Of a stretch of 64,000 nt of DNA, positions 36,225 to 45,519 are shown in pieces (within the stretch, counting starts at the first letter, position 1; each line of letters opens with the position of its first letter). Source of the stretch: Gemmatimonadales bacterium. GTDB taxonomy: Bacteria; Gemmatimonadota; Gemmatimonadetes; Gemmatimonadales; GWC2-71-9. The position numbers and the translations under genes were made by a program. The notes below the pieces were generated by a model. The model worked only from the letters and a program-made list of their open reading frames with translations, was not told the origin of the DNA and ran no database searches. Location of the stretch: assembly GCA_025934955.1 (NCBI GenBank), contig JAICWE010000010.1:1-64000 (forward strand), given 5' to 3'.

Positions 36225-37310
36225 CTACGCCGCGTCGTCCACCGGCGCCGCGGCCGCCACCTCGGCCGAGACGTCGTGCACCGCAATCGCGCGGGTGGGG
36301 CAGTGCAGCACCGAGCCGCCGTCCACCGGCGACCATTCGTGGAGCGGCGAGATCACGTCGGGCTTGCCGTCGCCGTTCATCTTGAAGATCGTCGGCGCCC
36401 ACAGCGTGCAGCTGCCGCAGCCGACGCAGCGCGCGCGGTCGAGCGAGAGCCGCACGCGGCGGCGCGGGTGGATGCCGGCGTCGAGCGCTCCGAGATCGCT
36501 GCCGACGGCGTCGAGCACCTCGGCCATGGAGCGGTAGCCCTCGTCGATCAGCTCGCGGGTCTGGTCGAACGCGAACATCGAGATGTCTTCGACGTTAGGC
36601 TGCACCAGCACCAGCGGCGGCCCCTGCCAGTTGCGCAGATAGCTCTCGATCTGCACCTGCATCACCATCTCGAGCCCGCGCACGTACGTAGCGGCGAATC
36701 CCTGCTGCTCGATCCCGCTGCGGCTGACGCTCGTCGCGGCGACGTTCACCGCGATCACCGGTCCGTCGCCCGCCGCCGCCGCGAGGCGCACCGGCAGGTT
36801 GTCCATCACCGCGCCGTCCACGTAGAAGCGGCCGCCGATTTCGCGCGGCGGGAAGACCCCGGGCAGCGCGCACGAAGCGAACACGGCGTCGGCTACCGAG
36901 ACATCCTCCAGTCCCGGCAGTCCCCAGAGCACCTGCACGCCGGCGTTCAGATCCACGGTGTTGATCAGGAGGCGATGCTCGAGCTGGCGGAAGGTGCGGT
37001 CGCCGATGAGACTGGTGATGAGGGCATCGAGCGGCTCGCGGCGGTAGAGCGACGGCGCCATCATGCGGTGCAGCGCCATGTCCACGTGGGCGACGCGGAA
37101 CACGTCGCGGCGCTTCACCTCGAGCGCCTGACGCTCCATCTCGGCCAGAGGGATGCCGCCGGCCCACGCCCCCGCGACGATCGCGCCCATGCTCGACCCG
37201 ACGACGAGGCTCGGCGTCAGCCCCCGCTCGGCCAGCGCCCGCAGCACGCCGATGTGGGCCAGTCCCTTCAGCCCGCCGCCGCTCAGGACCAGGGTGAATC
37301 GTTGGGTCAC
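36225..37310 (-). CDS. Patatin-like phospholipase fused to a C-terminal ferredoxin domain
   Basis: A 361-residue fusion. Residues about 1-285 form a patatin/RssA-type esterase: oxyanion loop SGGGLKG (about 10-16), nucleophile Ser40 in GSSMG, and catalytic Asp in VDGAVMDNLPV (about 164). Residues about 288-345 form a single-cluster ferredoxin: CVGCGSC then a final CP (LHCPTRAI), with the spacing of one [4Fe-4S] or [3Fe-4S] cluster. The GTG start follows GGAAGG by 4 bases and gives the normal patatin N-terminus. There is no signal peptide. Expected in the cytosol, hydrolysing acyl lipids, with possible redox control. Confidence 0.85.
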   Translation of the reverse strand: MTQRFTLVLSGGGLKGLAHIGVLRALAERGLTPSLVVGSSMGAIVAGAWAGGIPLAEMERQALEVKRRDVFRVAHVDMALHRMMAPSLYRREPLDALITSLIGDRTFRQLEHRLLINTVDLNAGVQVLWGLPGLEDVSVADAVFASCALPGVFPPREIGGRFYVDGAVMDNLPVRLAAAAGDGPVIAVNVAATSVSRSGIEQQGFAATYVRGLEMVMQVQIESYLRNWQGPPLVLVQPNVEDISMFAFDQTRELIDEGYRSMAEVLDAVGSDLGALDAGIHPRRRVRLSLDRARCVGCGSCTLWAPTIFKMNGDGKPDVISPLHEWSPVDGGSVLHCPTRAIAVHDVSAEVAAAAPVDDAA

Positions 37311-37423
37311 GGGGCCTTCCGGGTGTAAGTACCTGCACGTTCGCTTCGGAACCCGCGGCGCGCCGTGGCGCACCGCACGCTTCCCATGCAATATCCGCCT
37401 GTCCCGAATCCGGTCCGAGGTCA

Positions 37424-38272
37424 ATGCCCGCTGCCTCCCCGTTCGTCGTCCGGCTGCGCCGCGATCGCTTCCTCCAGCTTGGAGTTGTGCTGGTTTCGCT
37501 GGTGCTGCTGAGCGCGCTGCTGGCGCCGTGGATCGCCCCGGACAACCCGGTGGTGGGCGACCTCCAGAACGGATATCTCGTGCCACCGGGGCACCGTTTC
37601 CTGCTCGGCTCCGACACCCAGGGCCGCGACGTGCTGAGCCGGGTGCTGTATGGCGCCCGCATCTCGCTCGCGGTCGGCGCCATCTCGCAGGTCGTCGCGG
37701 TGCTGCTCGGCGTGACGCTCGGGCTCGTCGCCGGCTACTACGGGCGGCGCACCGACTCGCTCATCATGCGCCTCGCCGACGTCACTCTCGCGTTTCCGAC
37801 GCTGCTGCTGCTGATCGCCGTGGCCGCGGCGGTGCGGCCGTCGCTGCCGCTCGTCTTCGTGGTGATCGGCGCCGTCGGCTGGGCCGGCATGGCGCGGCTG
37901 GTACGGGGGCAGGTGCTGCAGCTCCGCGGCTCGGAGTACGTGCTCGCCGCCCGTGCGCTCGGCGCGCCCGACCGGCGCGTGCTCATGCGTCACCTGCTGC
38001 CTAACGTCCGTGCGCAGGTGATCATCGCGGCGACCCTCGGCGTCGCCGGGGCGATCATGGCGGAGGCGGCGCTGTCGTTCGTCGGACTCGGCGCTCAGCC
38101 CCCGACGCCGAGCTGGGGCGCGATGGTGGCGGACGGGCGCGACCTCCTGCGCGTGGCACCGTGGGTCTCGGTGGCGCCGGGCATCGCGATCGGGATGGCG
38201 GTCCTCGGCTTCAACCTGGTGGGTGACGGACTGCGCGAGGCCTATGACCCGCGGCTCGGCGGGGAGCGCTAG
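37424..38272 (+). CDS. DppC/OppC-type ABC transporter permease
   Basis: A 282-residue inner-membrane permease of the BPD_transp_1 family: an N-terminal helix (FLQLGVVLVSLVLLSALLAPW), the HRFLLGSDTQGRDVLSRVLYGARISL segment typical of DppC/OppC/NikC, five further helices, and the EAA loop (EYVLAARALGAPDRRVLMRHLLPN). No partner permease or ATPase genes are next to it, and the only binding protein in view is about 26 kb away. It is followed after 1 base by an aminotransferase. Confidence 0.9.
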   Translation: MPAASPFVVRLRRDRFLQLGVVLVSLVLLSALLAPWIAPDNPVVGDLQNGYLVPPGHRFLLGSDTQGRDVLSRVLYGARISLAVGAISQVVAVLLGVTLGLVAGYYGRRTDSLIMRLADVTLAFPTLLLLIAVAAAVRPSLPLVFVVIGAVGWAGMARLVRGQVLQLRGSEYVLAARALGAPDRRVLMRHLLPNVRAQVIIAATLGVAGAIMAEAALSFVGLGAQPPTPSWGAMVADGRDLLRVAPWVSVAPGIAIGMAVLGFNLVGDGLREAYDPRLGGER

Positions 38273-38273
38273 C

Positions 38274-39434
38274 GTGGCGACGCGCAGCGCACCGTACGAT
38301 GTCGCCGCGCTCCGGGCGCAGGAGTTCCCCTGGACGGCGGAGACGATCTACCTCAACGCCGCGAGCATCGGTCCGCTGCCGGAGCGGAGCCGCCGCGCCA
38401 TCGACGATTTCACCCGGCGGCGCACCATGCCGCACCTGCTGCCCGATCGCGTGCTCCAGGCGACGCTCGCCGAGGGCCGCCGGCTCGCGGCGCAGCTGAT
38501 CGGGGCGGACGCTGGGGAGATCGCCCTCACTACCAATACCACGACCGGCATCAACGTCGCGGCCGGCGCGCTGCCGCTCGCCGCGGGCGACGTCGTGCTG
38601 GTGAGCGACAAGGAGTTTCCGGCCAACGTCTATCCGTGGCTTCGGCTCCGCGGGAACGGCGTGCGGGTGGAGCTCGCGCCGACGACGGCCGAGGGCTGGC
38701 CCGACGAGGCCTATCTGCTCGAGCGCATCCGCGCGCCCGAGGTGCGCGTGCTGGCGGTGTCGCTGGTGCAGTTCGCCAATGGATATCTGGTGGATCTCGA
38801 TCGCCTGTCGCGGGAAACGCGCGCGACCGGCACCTGGCTCGTGGTGGACGCGATCCAGGGACTGGGTCAGGTGCCGGTGGATGTCCGTCGCACGCCGGTG
38901 GACGTGCTGGCGACCGGCGCGCAGAAGTGGCTCCTCTCGCCGTGGGGCTCGGGCTTCGTGTACGTGCGGCGCGAGCTGGTGCAGGAGCTCGAGCCGCAGC
39001 AGGTGGGGTGGATGGCGTTCGAGGGGACCGATGACTTCGCGCGGCTCACGGCCTACGACGACCGCTTCCGCGCCGACGCGCGGCGGTTCGAGGTGGTGAC
39101 GCTGCCGTTCCAGGATGTCGCGGGAATGAACGCGTCGTTGGGCCTGCTGCTGGAGCTGGGCCTCGACCGGATCCGCGAGCACCTGCGGATCGCCACGGAG
39201 CCGGTGCTGGACTGGGCCGTGCGGCGCGGCGTGCGGCTGGCCTCGCCGACCGGCGCCCACGGGTCGGCCATCGTCTGCGTTGCCCCGCCCGATGTCGCGG
39301 CGCGGCACGCCGCGCTCAAGGCGGCGGGAGTGGTGTGCAGCCTGCGCGAGGGCGCCATCCGCCTGAGTCCGCACCTCTACAACACCGCCGACGAGCTGGC
39401 CCGCGTGGCCGAGCTGCTCGACGCGGGGCTCTGA
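38274..39434 (+). CDS. Class V aminotransferase / cysteine-desulfurase-like PLP enzyme
   Basis: A 386-residue fold-type I PLP enzyme. The PLP Lys lies in ATGAQKWLLSPWGSGF; the cofactor Asp is in LVVDAIQGLGQ; substrate and phosphate residues are in LTTNTTTGINV. It belongs to the NifS/kynureninase-like class V group; no specific substrate can be assigned. GTG 38274 is chosen because GGGGAG lies 7 bases before it. It converges on tyrS with a 3-base gap. Confidence 0.85.
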   Translation: MATRSAPYDVAALRAQEFPWTAETIYLNAASIGPLPERSRRAIDDFTRRRTMPHLLPDRVLQATLAEGRRLAAQLIGADAGEIALTTNTTTGINVAAGALPLAAGDVVLVSDKEFPANVYPWLRLRGNGVRVELAPTTAEGWPDEAYLLERIRAPEVRVLAVSLVQFANGYLVDLDRLSRETRATGTWLVVDAIQGLGQVPVDVRRTPVDVLATGAQKWLLSPWGSGFVYVRRELVQELEPQQVGWMAFEGTDDFARLTAYDDRFRADARRFEVVTLPFQDVAGMNASLGLLLELGLDRIREHLRIATEPVLDWAVRRGVRLASPTGAHGSAIVCVAPPDVAARHAALKAAGVVCSLREGAIRLSPHLYNTADELARVAELLDAGL

Positions 39435-39437
39435 CCG

Positions 39438-40721
39438 CTACTCCACCACCACCATGCAGTAGTTCTTCTTGCCCTTGCGGAGGAGCATATAGCGCTCCTG
39501 CCGCACGTCCGCGGCGGTGACGCGACGGTTCACGTCGCTTACCGGCTCGTCGTTCACCGAAAAGCCCTTGCCCTCGATGCCGCGGCGCGCCTCGCCCTTG
39601 GACGCCGCGAGGCCGGCGCGCACCAGCAACTCGGTCAGCGGCGGCGCGTCGTCGAGCTCCGCGCGGGTGAGGCCGCAGGTCGGCATGGTGCCGGCCAGTA
39701 CGGCATAGTCGGGCCCGGCCGCGGCGCCATCGCCTGCCGCCCGCGGCGCGAAGATGGCGCGGCTCGTCGCGATCGCCTTTGCCGTTTCCTCCTCACCGTG
39801 CACCAGCCGCGTCACCTCCTCAGCCAGCCGCCGCTGCGCCGGCCGCGCGGCGGGATCGGCGCTCTGCGCCCGCATTGCCGCGGCGATCTGGTCGAGCTCG
39901 AGAAAGGTGAAGAGCTTGAGGCAGCGCTCGACGTCGCGGTCGTCGAGGTTGAGCCAGTACTGGTAGAACTTGTATGGACTGGTGCGCGCCGGATCGAGCC
40001 AGACGTTGCCGTCCTCGCTCTTGCCGAACTTCGAGCCGCTCGCCGTCGTGAGCAGCGGGAACACCAGCCCGTGCGCCGCGCCGCTCTCGCGCCGCGCCAC
40101 CAGTTCGATGCCCGCGGTGATGTTGCCCCACTGATCGCTGCCGCCCATCTGAAGCTCGCAACCTTCCGTTCGCCACAGGTGCCAGAAGTCATACGCCTGG
40201 GTCAGCATGTAGGCGAACTCGGTGAACGAGATCCCCTCGTCCATCCGCGCCCGCACCGACTCCTTCTGGAGCATGTAGTTGACGGTGAAGTGCTTTCCGG
40301 TGTCCCGCAGAAAATCCATCAGGCCGAGGGGCCGAAGCCAGTCGGCGTTGTTGCGCATGCGGGCGGCGGTGGGGCCGGTGAAGGCGACGAAACGCCGGAG
40401 CTGGCGCTCGATGCCGGCCGCGTTCCGGTCGATTTCTTCGACTGTGAGCAGCGGCCGCTCGGTGCGCTTGCCGCTCGGGTCGCCAACCATGCCGGTGCCG
40501 CCGCCCACCAGCGCGATCGGCATCCCGCCCGCCCGCTGCAGCCACGCGAGTCCCATCACCGGGACCAGGCTGCCCACGTGGAGCGAGTCGGCCGTCGGGT
40601 CGAAGCCGACGTAGCCGGTAATCGGCGCGCCGCCCGCGAGGCGCTCGGCGAGGCCGGGCGTCGCGTCGTGCACGAAGCCGCGCCGGCGCAGGGTATCGAG
40701 CAGCTCTGACTGGGTGGTCAT
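39438..40721 (-). CDS. tyrS: Tyrosyl-tRNA synthetase
   Basis: A 427-residue class I synthetase. HIGH-like motif in DSLHVGSLV, tyrosine-binding YMLTQAYDF and [16 protein letters not shown]-like loop KFGKSEDGN, and a C-terminal S4 RNA-binding domain (about 365-427). ATG 40721 is used; a TTG 9 bases upstream lies in the promoter. The TACGAT -10 element ends 8 bases before the ATG, so the leader is at most a few bases. Confidence 0.96.
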   Translation of the reverse strand: MTTQSELLDTLRRRGFVHDATPGLAERLAGGAPITGYVGFDPTADSLHVGSLVPVMGLAWLQRAGGMPIALVGGGTGMVGDPSGKRTERPLLTVEEIDRNAAGIERQLRRFVAFTGPTAARMRNNADWLRPLGLMDFLRDTGKHFTVNYMLQKESVRARMDEGISFTEFAYMLTQAYDFWHLWRTEGCELQMGGSDQWGNITAGIELVARRESGAAHGLVFPLLTTASGSKFGKSEDGNVWLDPARTSPYKFYQYWLNLDDRDVERCLKLFTFLELDQIAAAMRAQSADPAARPAQRRLAEEVTRLVHGEEETAKAIATSRAIFAPRAAGDGAAAGPDYAVLAGTMPTCGLTRAELDDAPPLTELLVRAGLAASKGEARRGIEGKGFSVNDEPVSDVNRRVTAADVRQERYMLLRKGKKNYCMVVVE

Positions 40722-40729
40722 CGCTGCCA

Positions 40730-40758
40730 ATCGTATCGGGACGCCGGAGGGTGGGCAA
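40730..40758 (-). promoter_or_regulatory. tyrS promoter
   Basis: Minus strand: TTGCCC (40758-40753), 17-base spacer, TACGAT (40735-40730), 8 bases, ATG 40721. Its -35 shares bases with the -35 of the opposite promoter. Confidence 0.45.
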
Positions 40759-40780
40759 GCGCCGGACGGATCGCTAACTT
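40752..40780 (+). promoter_or_regulatory. PBP1A promoter
   Basis: TGGGCA (40752-40757), 17-base spacer, TAACTT (40775-40780), 6 bases, ATG 40787. It is divergent from, and overlapping with, the tyrS promoter at the -35 boxes. Confidence 0.45.
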
Positions 40781-40786
40781 GAGCGC

Positions 40787-43078
40787 ATGGCCAAATGGGT
40801 ACCGATGAGCGTACGGCGCGGCTGGCATTCGCCCAGGCTGCGCCGTCGTGTTCTGCTCGCCTTTCTGGGCGTCGTCACCTTCGGGTGCGCGGTGCTCGCG
40901 GCGGCGTGGAGTCTCGCGTGTGCGGGCAACACCTGCCCGTCCATCGCCTTGCTCGGCGGCTACTCCGCCAATCAGGCTTCGAAGGTGTACGCCGCCGACG
41001 GCCGGCTGATCACCGACCTCGGCCTCGAGCGGCGGACGGTGGTGCCGCTCTCCGAGATCTCGCCGGCGGTGATCGACGCGTTTCTGGCGACCGAGGACAA
41101 GCGCTTCTACGAGCATCACGGCATCGACTGGCACCGCGTGATCGGCGCCGCGGCCAACGTGGTGCTGAAGGGAAAGGTGACCGGCGCGTCGACGATCACG
41201 ATGCAGCTCGCCGGCAATCTCTGGCCCGAGGACATCAACCGGCGCGATCGCAGCTTCCGCCGCAAGCTGCGCGAGGCGAAGGTCGCGATGGAGATCGAGC
41301 GGACCTACTCCAAGGACCGGATTCTCGAGCTCTATCTCAACCAGATCAACCTCGGCAACCGCGCGTTCGGCGTGGAGGCGGCGTCGCAGCGCTACTTCGG
41401 CAAGTCGGCCCGCAACCTCAACGTCGCCGAGGCCGCGACGCTGGCGGCGATCCCCAAGGCGCCCGAGCGCTACAACCCGCGCCGGCACCCCGACTACAGC
41501 GTCCAGCGGCGCAACGTCGTCATCACCCTGCTGCGGGACGCGGGGAAGCTGCCCGCCACCGAAGCCGAGCGGTGGAAGGCCTACCCGCTGCTGCTGTCGT
41601 CCCGCTCCGATTACAGCGGCGTGGCCGACTACTTCGTGGAGTTCGTGCGCCAGCAGCTCGACGCCCGGTTCGGTGACGATCTTTATACCCAGGGCTACCG
41701 CATCTACACCACGCTCGACCTCGACATGCAGCAGGCCGCCGAGCGCGCGCTCGAGGCCCAGCTCACCGCGGTCGAGTCGGGAAAGTACGGCCGCTTCCCG
41801 CATCCGACCTACGCGCAAGTCCAGCAGAAGCAGGCGGACACCGGCGACGACGACGAGAACGCCAACACGCCGTACCTCCAGGGACTGCTGGTGAGCCTGG
41901 AGGCGAAGACCGGTTACATCCGCGCGATGGTGGGCGGCCGCGACTTCGAGGAGAGCAAGTTCAACCGGGTGACCCAGTCGCGGCGGCAGCCGGGCTCCAC
42001 GTTCAAGCCGTTCGTCCTCTCCGCAGCGGTGGAAGCGGGCGTGCCGCTGTCGCACATCGTGGTGGACAGCTCGCTGCAGATGGACATCGATCCCTCGCAG
42101 CCGCTGTGGACGCCCCAGAACTATGATCTCAAGTACCTCGGGCCGATGACCATCCGGCAGGCGGTCTATCAGTCGCGCAACATCCCGGTCATCCGACTCG
42201 GGCTCGAGATCGGCGAGCAGTCGGTCGTCGCCGAGGCGGCGAAGTTCGGGCTCTCGACCCGGGTGCCCCCGGTGCCGTCGATGTTCATCGGCTCGGCCGA
42301 CGTGATCCCGCTGGAGATGATCGCGGCGTACACCACGTTCGCCAATCTGGGGACGCGCACCATTCCCAACGCCATCCTCCGGGTCGAGGATCGCAACGGT
42401 CGCATTCTCTGGCAGCCGGCGGTGCGGAGCCAGTACGTCATGGACCCGGCGCATGCGTGGCTCGTCACCGACGTGCTGCGCGACGTCGTGCGGGCGAAGA
42501 ACGGCACCGCAGTGGGCTCGGTCGGGTCGCAGATCAATTTCCCGGCGGGCGGCAAGACCGGCACGACCAACGACGGCAACGATGTCTGGTACATCGGCTT
42601 CACGTCGGAGCTGGTGACCGGGGTATGGATGGGCTTCGACCAGCCGAAGAAGATCATGGCCAACGCGCAGGGCGGGCGGCTCGCCGCGCCGGCGTGGACC
42701 GCGATGATGCGCGAGATCTACGAGCGCCGCGCCGCGCCGCCGGGCTGGGACCGGCCGGACGGGCTCACGCTGGCCGAGATCGACCGGGAGAGCGGCGGTC
42801 TGGCGACGCCGCTCTGCCCCAAGGACTCGCGCTTCGTGGAATCGTTCAGTCCCGGGACGGAGCCGGTGAATTACTGCCCGCTGCACACCAATCTGTTCGG
42901 CTTCCCCGGTAGCAGCGCGCCGGCACAGGGCACCACGCCGCTCACGCCCGGCGCCGTGCCGGGCGCGGCTCCCGCTGCTGCGCCGCCGCGACCGGCGGCC
43001 GGTGCCGGGCAGACCACGACGTCCGCCGGCGGCACCGCGTCCGGCGTGATGGGCGGGCACGGCCCACCGCCGCGCTGA
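40787..43078 (+). CDS. Class A penicillin-binding protein (PBP1A-type)
   Basis: A 763-residue bifunctional peptidoglycan synthase. Short cytosolic tail, one membrane helix, then GT51 glycosyltransferase (about 85-250) with [23 protein letters not shown] and [14 protein letters not shown]. The transpeptidase domain (about 300-640) has nucleophile motif STFK, then SRN and KTGTT. The C-terminal tail is a Pro/Ala/Gly/Thr low-complexity stretch of about 70 residues. Class A PBPs polymerise and cross-link glycan in the periplasm. Confidence 0.95.
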   Translation: MAKWVPMSVRRGWHSPRLRRRVLLAFLGVVTFGCAVLAAAWSLACAGNTCPSIALLGGYSANQASKVYAADGRLITDLGLERRTVVPLSEISPAVIDAFLATEDKRFYEHHGIDWHRVIGAAANVVLKGKVTGASTITMQLAGNLWPEDINRRDRSFRRKLREAKVAMEIERTYSKDRILELYLNQINLGNRAFGVEAASQRYFGKSARNLNVAEAATLAAIPKAPERYNPRRHPDYSVQRRNVVITLLRDAGKLPATEAERWKAYPLLLSSRSDYSGVADYFVEFVRQQLDARFGDDLYTQGYRIYTTLDLDMQQAAERALEAQLTAVESGKYGRFPHPTYAQVQQKQADTGDDDENANTPYLQGLLVSLEAKTGYIRAMVGGRDFEESKFNRVTQSRRQPGSTFKPFVLSAAVEAGVPLSHIVVDSSLQMDIDPSQPLWTPQNYDLKYLGPMTIRQAVYQSRNIPVIRLGLEIGEQSVVAEAAKFGLSTRVPPVPSMFIGSADVIPLEMIAAYTTFANLGTRTIPNAILRVEDRNGRILWQPAVRSQYVMDPAHAWLVTDVLRDVVRAKNGTAVGSVGSQINFPAGGKTGTTNDGNDVWYIGFTSELVTGVWMGFDQPKKIMANAQGGRLAAPAWTAMMREIYERRAAPPGWDRPDGLTLAEIDRESGGLATPLCPKDSRFVESFSPGTEPVNYCPLHTNLFGFPGSSAPAQGTTPLTPGAVPGAAPAAAPPRPAAGAGQTTTSAGGTASGVMGGHGPPPR

Positions 43079-43131
43079 CGCTGCGGCATACCGCTGGCGC
43101 CGCGCCGCCGGCGCATTAGCTTCCCGCGCCG

Positions 43132-44400
43132 ATGCCAGGCACTTCGATGCGGCGGATCGCCGCCGACTGGCTGCTGCCGATCGACTGCCCGCCCATCGCG
43201 AGCGGTGCTGTGCTGTTCAGCGCCGACGGTCGTGTGGTCGCCGCCGGGACCGACGCGGCGGTGCCGGTGGCCTCGGGCATTCGCACCGAGCGGTTCGCCG
43301 GCGCCGCGATCATCCCCGGCCTCGTCAACACCCACACGCATCTCGAGCTCACCGGCTTCGACGGCCGCGTCCCCGAAGCAGACTTCCCGTCATGGATCCG
43401 TCAGGTGCGTGCGCTCAAGGGCGAGCGCACCGCGGTGGCGAGCGGATTTCTCGACGCGGCGCGCGCCGGCGTCCGGGCCTGCTGGGCCGCCGGGGTCACC
43501 ACCGTCGCCGACACCGGCGACTCCGGCGCGGTCGCGCGGGCACTCGCGGAGCTGGGTGGGAGCGGCATAGCGTATCAGGAGGTGTTCGGCCCCGACCCCG
43601 ATCAGGTCGGCGAGAGCATGGCGGCGCTCGAGGCACACCTCTCGGCGCTCGGTCACTGCGCCTCCGCGCGGGTGCGGCTTGGCGTGTCGCCGCACGCACC
43701 CTACAGCGTGAGCGGGCCGCTGTACGCCGCTGCTGCGCGCCGGGCCCGCGGCCTGGGCCTGCCGCTCGCCGTCCATGTCGCCGAGTCACCGGAGGAGAGC
43801 GCGTTGCTCCTGGGCACCGGTGCCTTCGCCGCCGGCTGGCGGGCGCGCGAGATCCCGGTGCCGCGCATCGGCTGCACCCCGATCGAGTGGCTCGACCGAC
43901 ACGACGTGCTCGGCCCGGACACGCTCTGCATCCACGCGGTGCAGGCCGCTTCGGACGATATCGCGCGCCTGGCCCAGCGCCGCGCTGCCGTGGCGCATTG
44001 CCCGCGCTCCAACGCGCGACACGGTCACGGCGACGCGCCGCTCGCCGCCCTTCTCGCCGCCGGCGTACGGGTCGGCCTCGGCACCGACTCGGTGGCGAGC
44101 GTGGCACCGCTCGATCTCCTCGCCGAAGCGCGCGCCGCGGGCGCACTCGCGGCGCTCGATGCCCGGCAGGCGCTGGCGCTCTGCACGTCCGGCGCCGCAC
44201 TGGCGCTCGGGTTGGAGAGTGAACTGGGCGCGTTGCGTCCCGGGATGTGGGGCGACTGCGCCATCATCGACATCGGAGGGGCGGAGGATCCGGAGGAGGC
44301 GGTGCTGGCGAGCGCGCCGGTCGACGTGCTCGCGACCTACCTGGGCGGCCGGCGCGTGTACGCGCGCGGCGGCGCGGCCGCGGCAACGGAGACGGCGTGA
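43132..44400 (+). CDS. Metal-dependent amidohydrolase (TRZ/ATZ, deaminase type)
   Basis: A 422-residue amidohydrolase of the chlorohydrolase/guanine-deaminase-like group. Metal site GLVNTHTHLELTG, LGVSPHAPYSV, His in AVHVAESPEE, IHAVQ, AHCPRSNARHG, and final Asp in VGLGTDSVAS. Relatives include aminodeoxyfutalosine deaminase of the futalosine menaquinone route, but no other menaquinone gene is in view, so that name is not assigned. It ends in GTGA overlapping argR. Confidence 0.88.
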   Translation: MPGTSMRRIAADWLLPIDCPPIASGAVLFSADGRVVAAGTDAAVPVASGIRTERFAGAAIIPGLVNTHTHLELTGFDGRVPEADFPSWIRQVRALKGERTAVASGFLDAARAGVRACWAAGVTTVADTGDSGAVARALAELGGSGIAYQEVFGPDPDQVGESMAALEAHLSALGHCASARVRLGVSPHAPYSVSGPLYAAAARRARGLGLPLAVHVAESPEESALLLGTGAFAAGWRAREIPVPRIGCTPIEWLDRHDVLGPDTLCIHAVQAASDDIARLAQRRAAVAHCPRSNARHGHGDAPLAALLAAGVRVGLGTDSVASVAPLDLLAEARAAGALAALDARQALALCTSGAALALGLESELGALRPGMWGDCAIIDIGGAEDPEEAVLASAPVDVLATYLGGRRVYARGGAAAATETA

Positions 44401-44837
44401 AGATTCAGCGACAGGCGGCGATTCTGCGGATCGTGCGCGGCCGGCGCATCGCCAGCCAGGACGAGCTGCGCGAAGCACTCGGCGACGAGGGCATGCGAGT
44501 CACCCAGGCGACGCTCTCGCGCGACATCCGGGAGCTGGGCCTCGCAAAGCTCGCGGATAACGGCGGCAGCTTCTACGCGCAGCCCCGGAACGGCGGCGTG
44601 CGGGCCAATCTGGGCCAGCTTCTGCCGGCGCTGCTGCTCAAGGTGGACGGGGTCGGCCCGCTGCTGGTGCTCCGCACCGCGGGCGGGTCGGCCGGCGCGC
44701 TCACCGCCGCGCTGGATCAGGCCGGGTGGGAGGAGATCATCGGCACCGTGGCCGGCGACGACACCGTGCTGGTGGTGACCCGCGGACCGCGCCAGCGCGA
44801 AACCGTCGCGACGCGGCTCGAGGAGTTGATGCGCTGA
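44397..44837 (+). CDS. argR: Arginine repressor
   Basis: A 146-residue ArgR/AhrC regulator. N-terminal winged helix (about 1-70) with QDELREALGDEGMRVTQATLSRDIRELGLAKL, and a C-terminal hexamerisation and arginine-binding domain with GTVAGDDTVLVVTR, holding the GDD arginine-contact motif. The GTG start overlaps the amidohydrolase stop. No arg biosynthesis genes are in the window. Confidence 0.93.
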   Translation: MKIQRQAAILRIVRGRRIASQDELREALGDEGMRVTQATLSRDIRELGLAKLADNGGSFYAQPRNGGVRANLGQLLPALLLKVDGVGPLLVLRTAGGSAGALTAALDQAGWEEIIGTVAGDDTVLVVTRGPRQRETVATRLEELMR

Positions 44838-44859
44838 CGTGACCCCGCCGCCCTTGCTC

Positions 44860-44939
44860 GGAACGGGGCCGGCCGGTTACGGTAAATAGGCGTCGCTGCG
44901 AGCGATCCGGCTCCGGAAGATGCCCCGTTCCCCGTAACC
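44860..44939 (+). promoter_or_regulatory. Interleaved inverted repeats: possible pseudoknot leader of the HNH gene
   Basis: Two perfect repeats cross each other. Arm A GGAACGGGGC (44860-44869) pairs with 44922-44931. Arm B GGTTACGG (44875-44882) pairs with 44932-44939. The order A-B-A'-B' is that of an H-type pseudoknot, or of two alternative hairpins. The 39-base loop holds a further perfect hairpin (TCGCT-GCG-AGCGA, 44893-44905). The element ends 7 bases before the GTG of the HNH gene. No known riboswitch class was recognised. Confidence 0.45.
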
Positions 44940-44946
44940 CCTTGGC

Positions 44947-45519
44947 GTGTCCCGGAGCCCCGACGTGCGTTGCCTCGCGTTGAATGCCTCGTTCGAGCCC
45001 CTGACGATGGTGCCGGTGCGCCGTGCGCTGCGCCTCGTCATAGAAGGGAAAGCGGAGATCGTCGAATCGGACGACGGCGGACTCATGCGAAGTGAGCACC
45101 TCGCCTTCCCTCGACCCGCCATCATCCGCCTCGTCAAGTTCGTCCACGTTCCCCGCCGCTTCCGCCGCCAGGTCACCAACACTTTCCTCTTTGCCCGCGA
45201 CGGCTACCGGTGCCAGTACTGTCACCGGGGGCAGAACGAGCTGCGGGCGCGCGAATGCCTCACGCGCGATCATCTGGTGCCGCTCTCCCGCGGCGGCGAC
45301 AACGAGTGGACCAACGTCGTCACCGCGTGCAGCACCTGCAATACCCGGAAGGGAAATCACCTGCCGCAGGAGTGCGGGATGCACCCCGCGGTCCCGCCAC
45401 ACGAACCGCATTTCGTGCACTTGAGCTGGGCCGTGCGCCGCCTCTCGACGACGCAAGCGAAGTACATCCGGCTCTTCTACGGCGAGGCGGCGCTCCGCGC
45501 CCTCGGTCACGCGCGCTGA
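44947..45519 (+). CDS. HNH endonuclease family protein
   Basis: A 190-residue protein of the widespread bacterial HNH group that starts with a ...LALNASFEPLTMVPVRRALRLVIEGKAEIV segment. The nuclease motif is DGYRCQYCHR (Zn Cys pair), LTRDHLVPLSRGGDNEWTN, and CSTCNTRKG (second Cys pair). GTG 44947 fits the conserved N-terminus but has no Shine-Dalgarno sequence; the structured element immediately upstream may control it. Its 3' end overlaps the convergent VanZ-like gene by 13 bases. Confidence 0.88.
   Translation: MSRSPDVRCLALNASFEPLTMVPVRRALRLVIEGKAEIVESDDGGLMRSEHLAFPRPAIIRLVKFVHVPRRFRRQVTNTFLFARDGYRCQYCHRGQNELRARECLTRDHLVPLSRGGDNEWTNVVTACSTCNTRKGNHLPQECGMHPAVPPHEPHFVHLSWAVRRLSTTQAKYIRLFYGEAALRALGHAR

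Noticed and set aside
43132-44400. Naming the amidohydrolase as aminodeoxyfutalosine deaminase
   Set aside because: The family fits, but no futalosine-pathway gene lies nearby and substrate residues cannot be judged by eye.
44860-44939. HDV-like self-cleaving ribozyme
   Set aside because: The A-B-A'-B' order resembles the P1/P2 crossing of HDV ribozymes, but there is no room between A' and B' for the P4 region and the strand with the catalytic cytosine.
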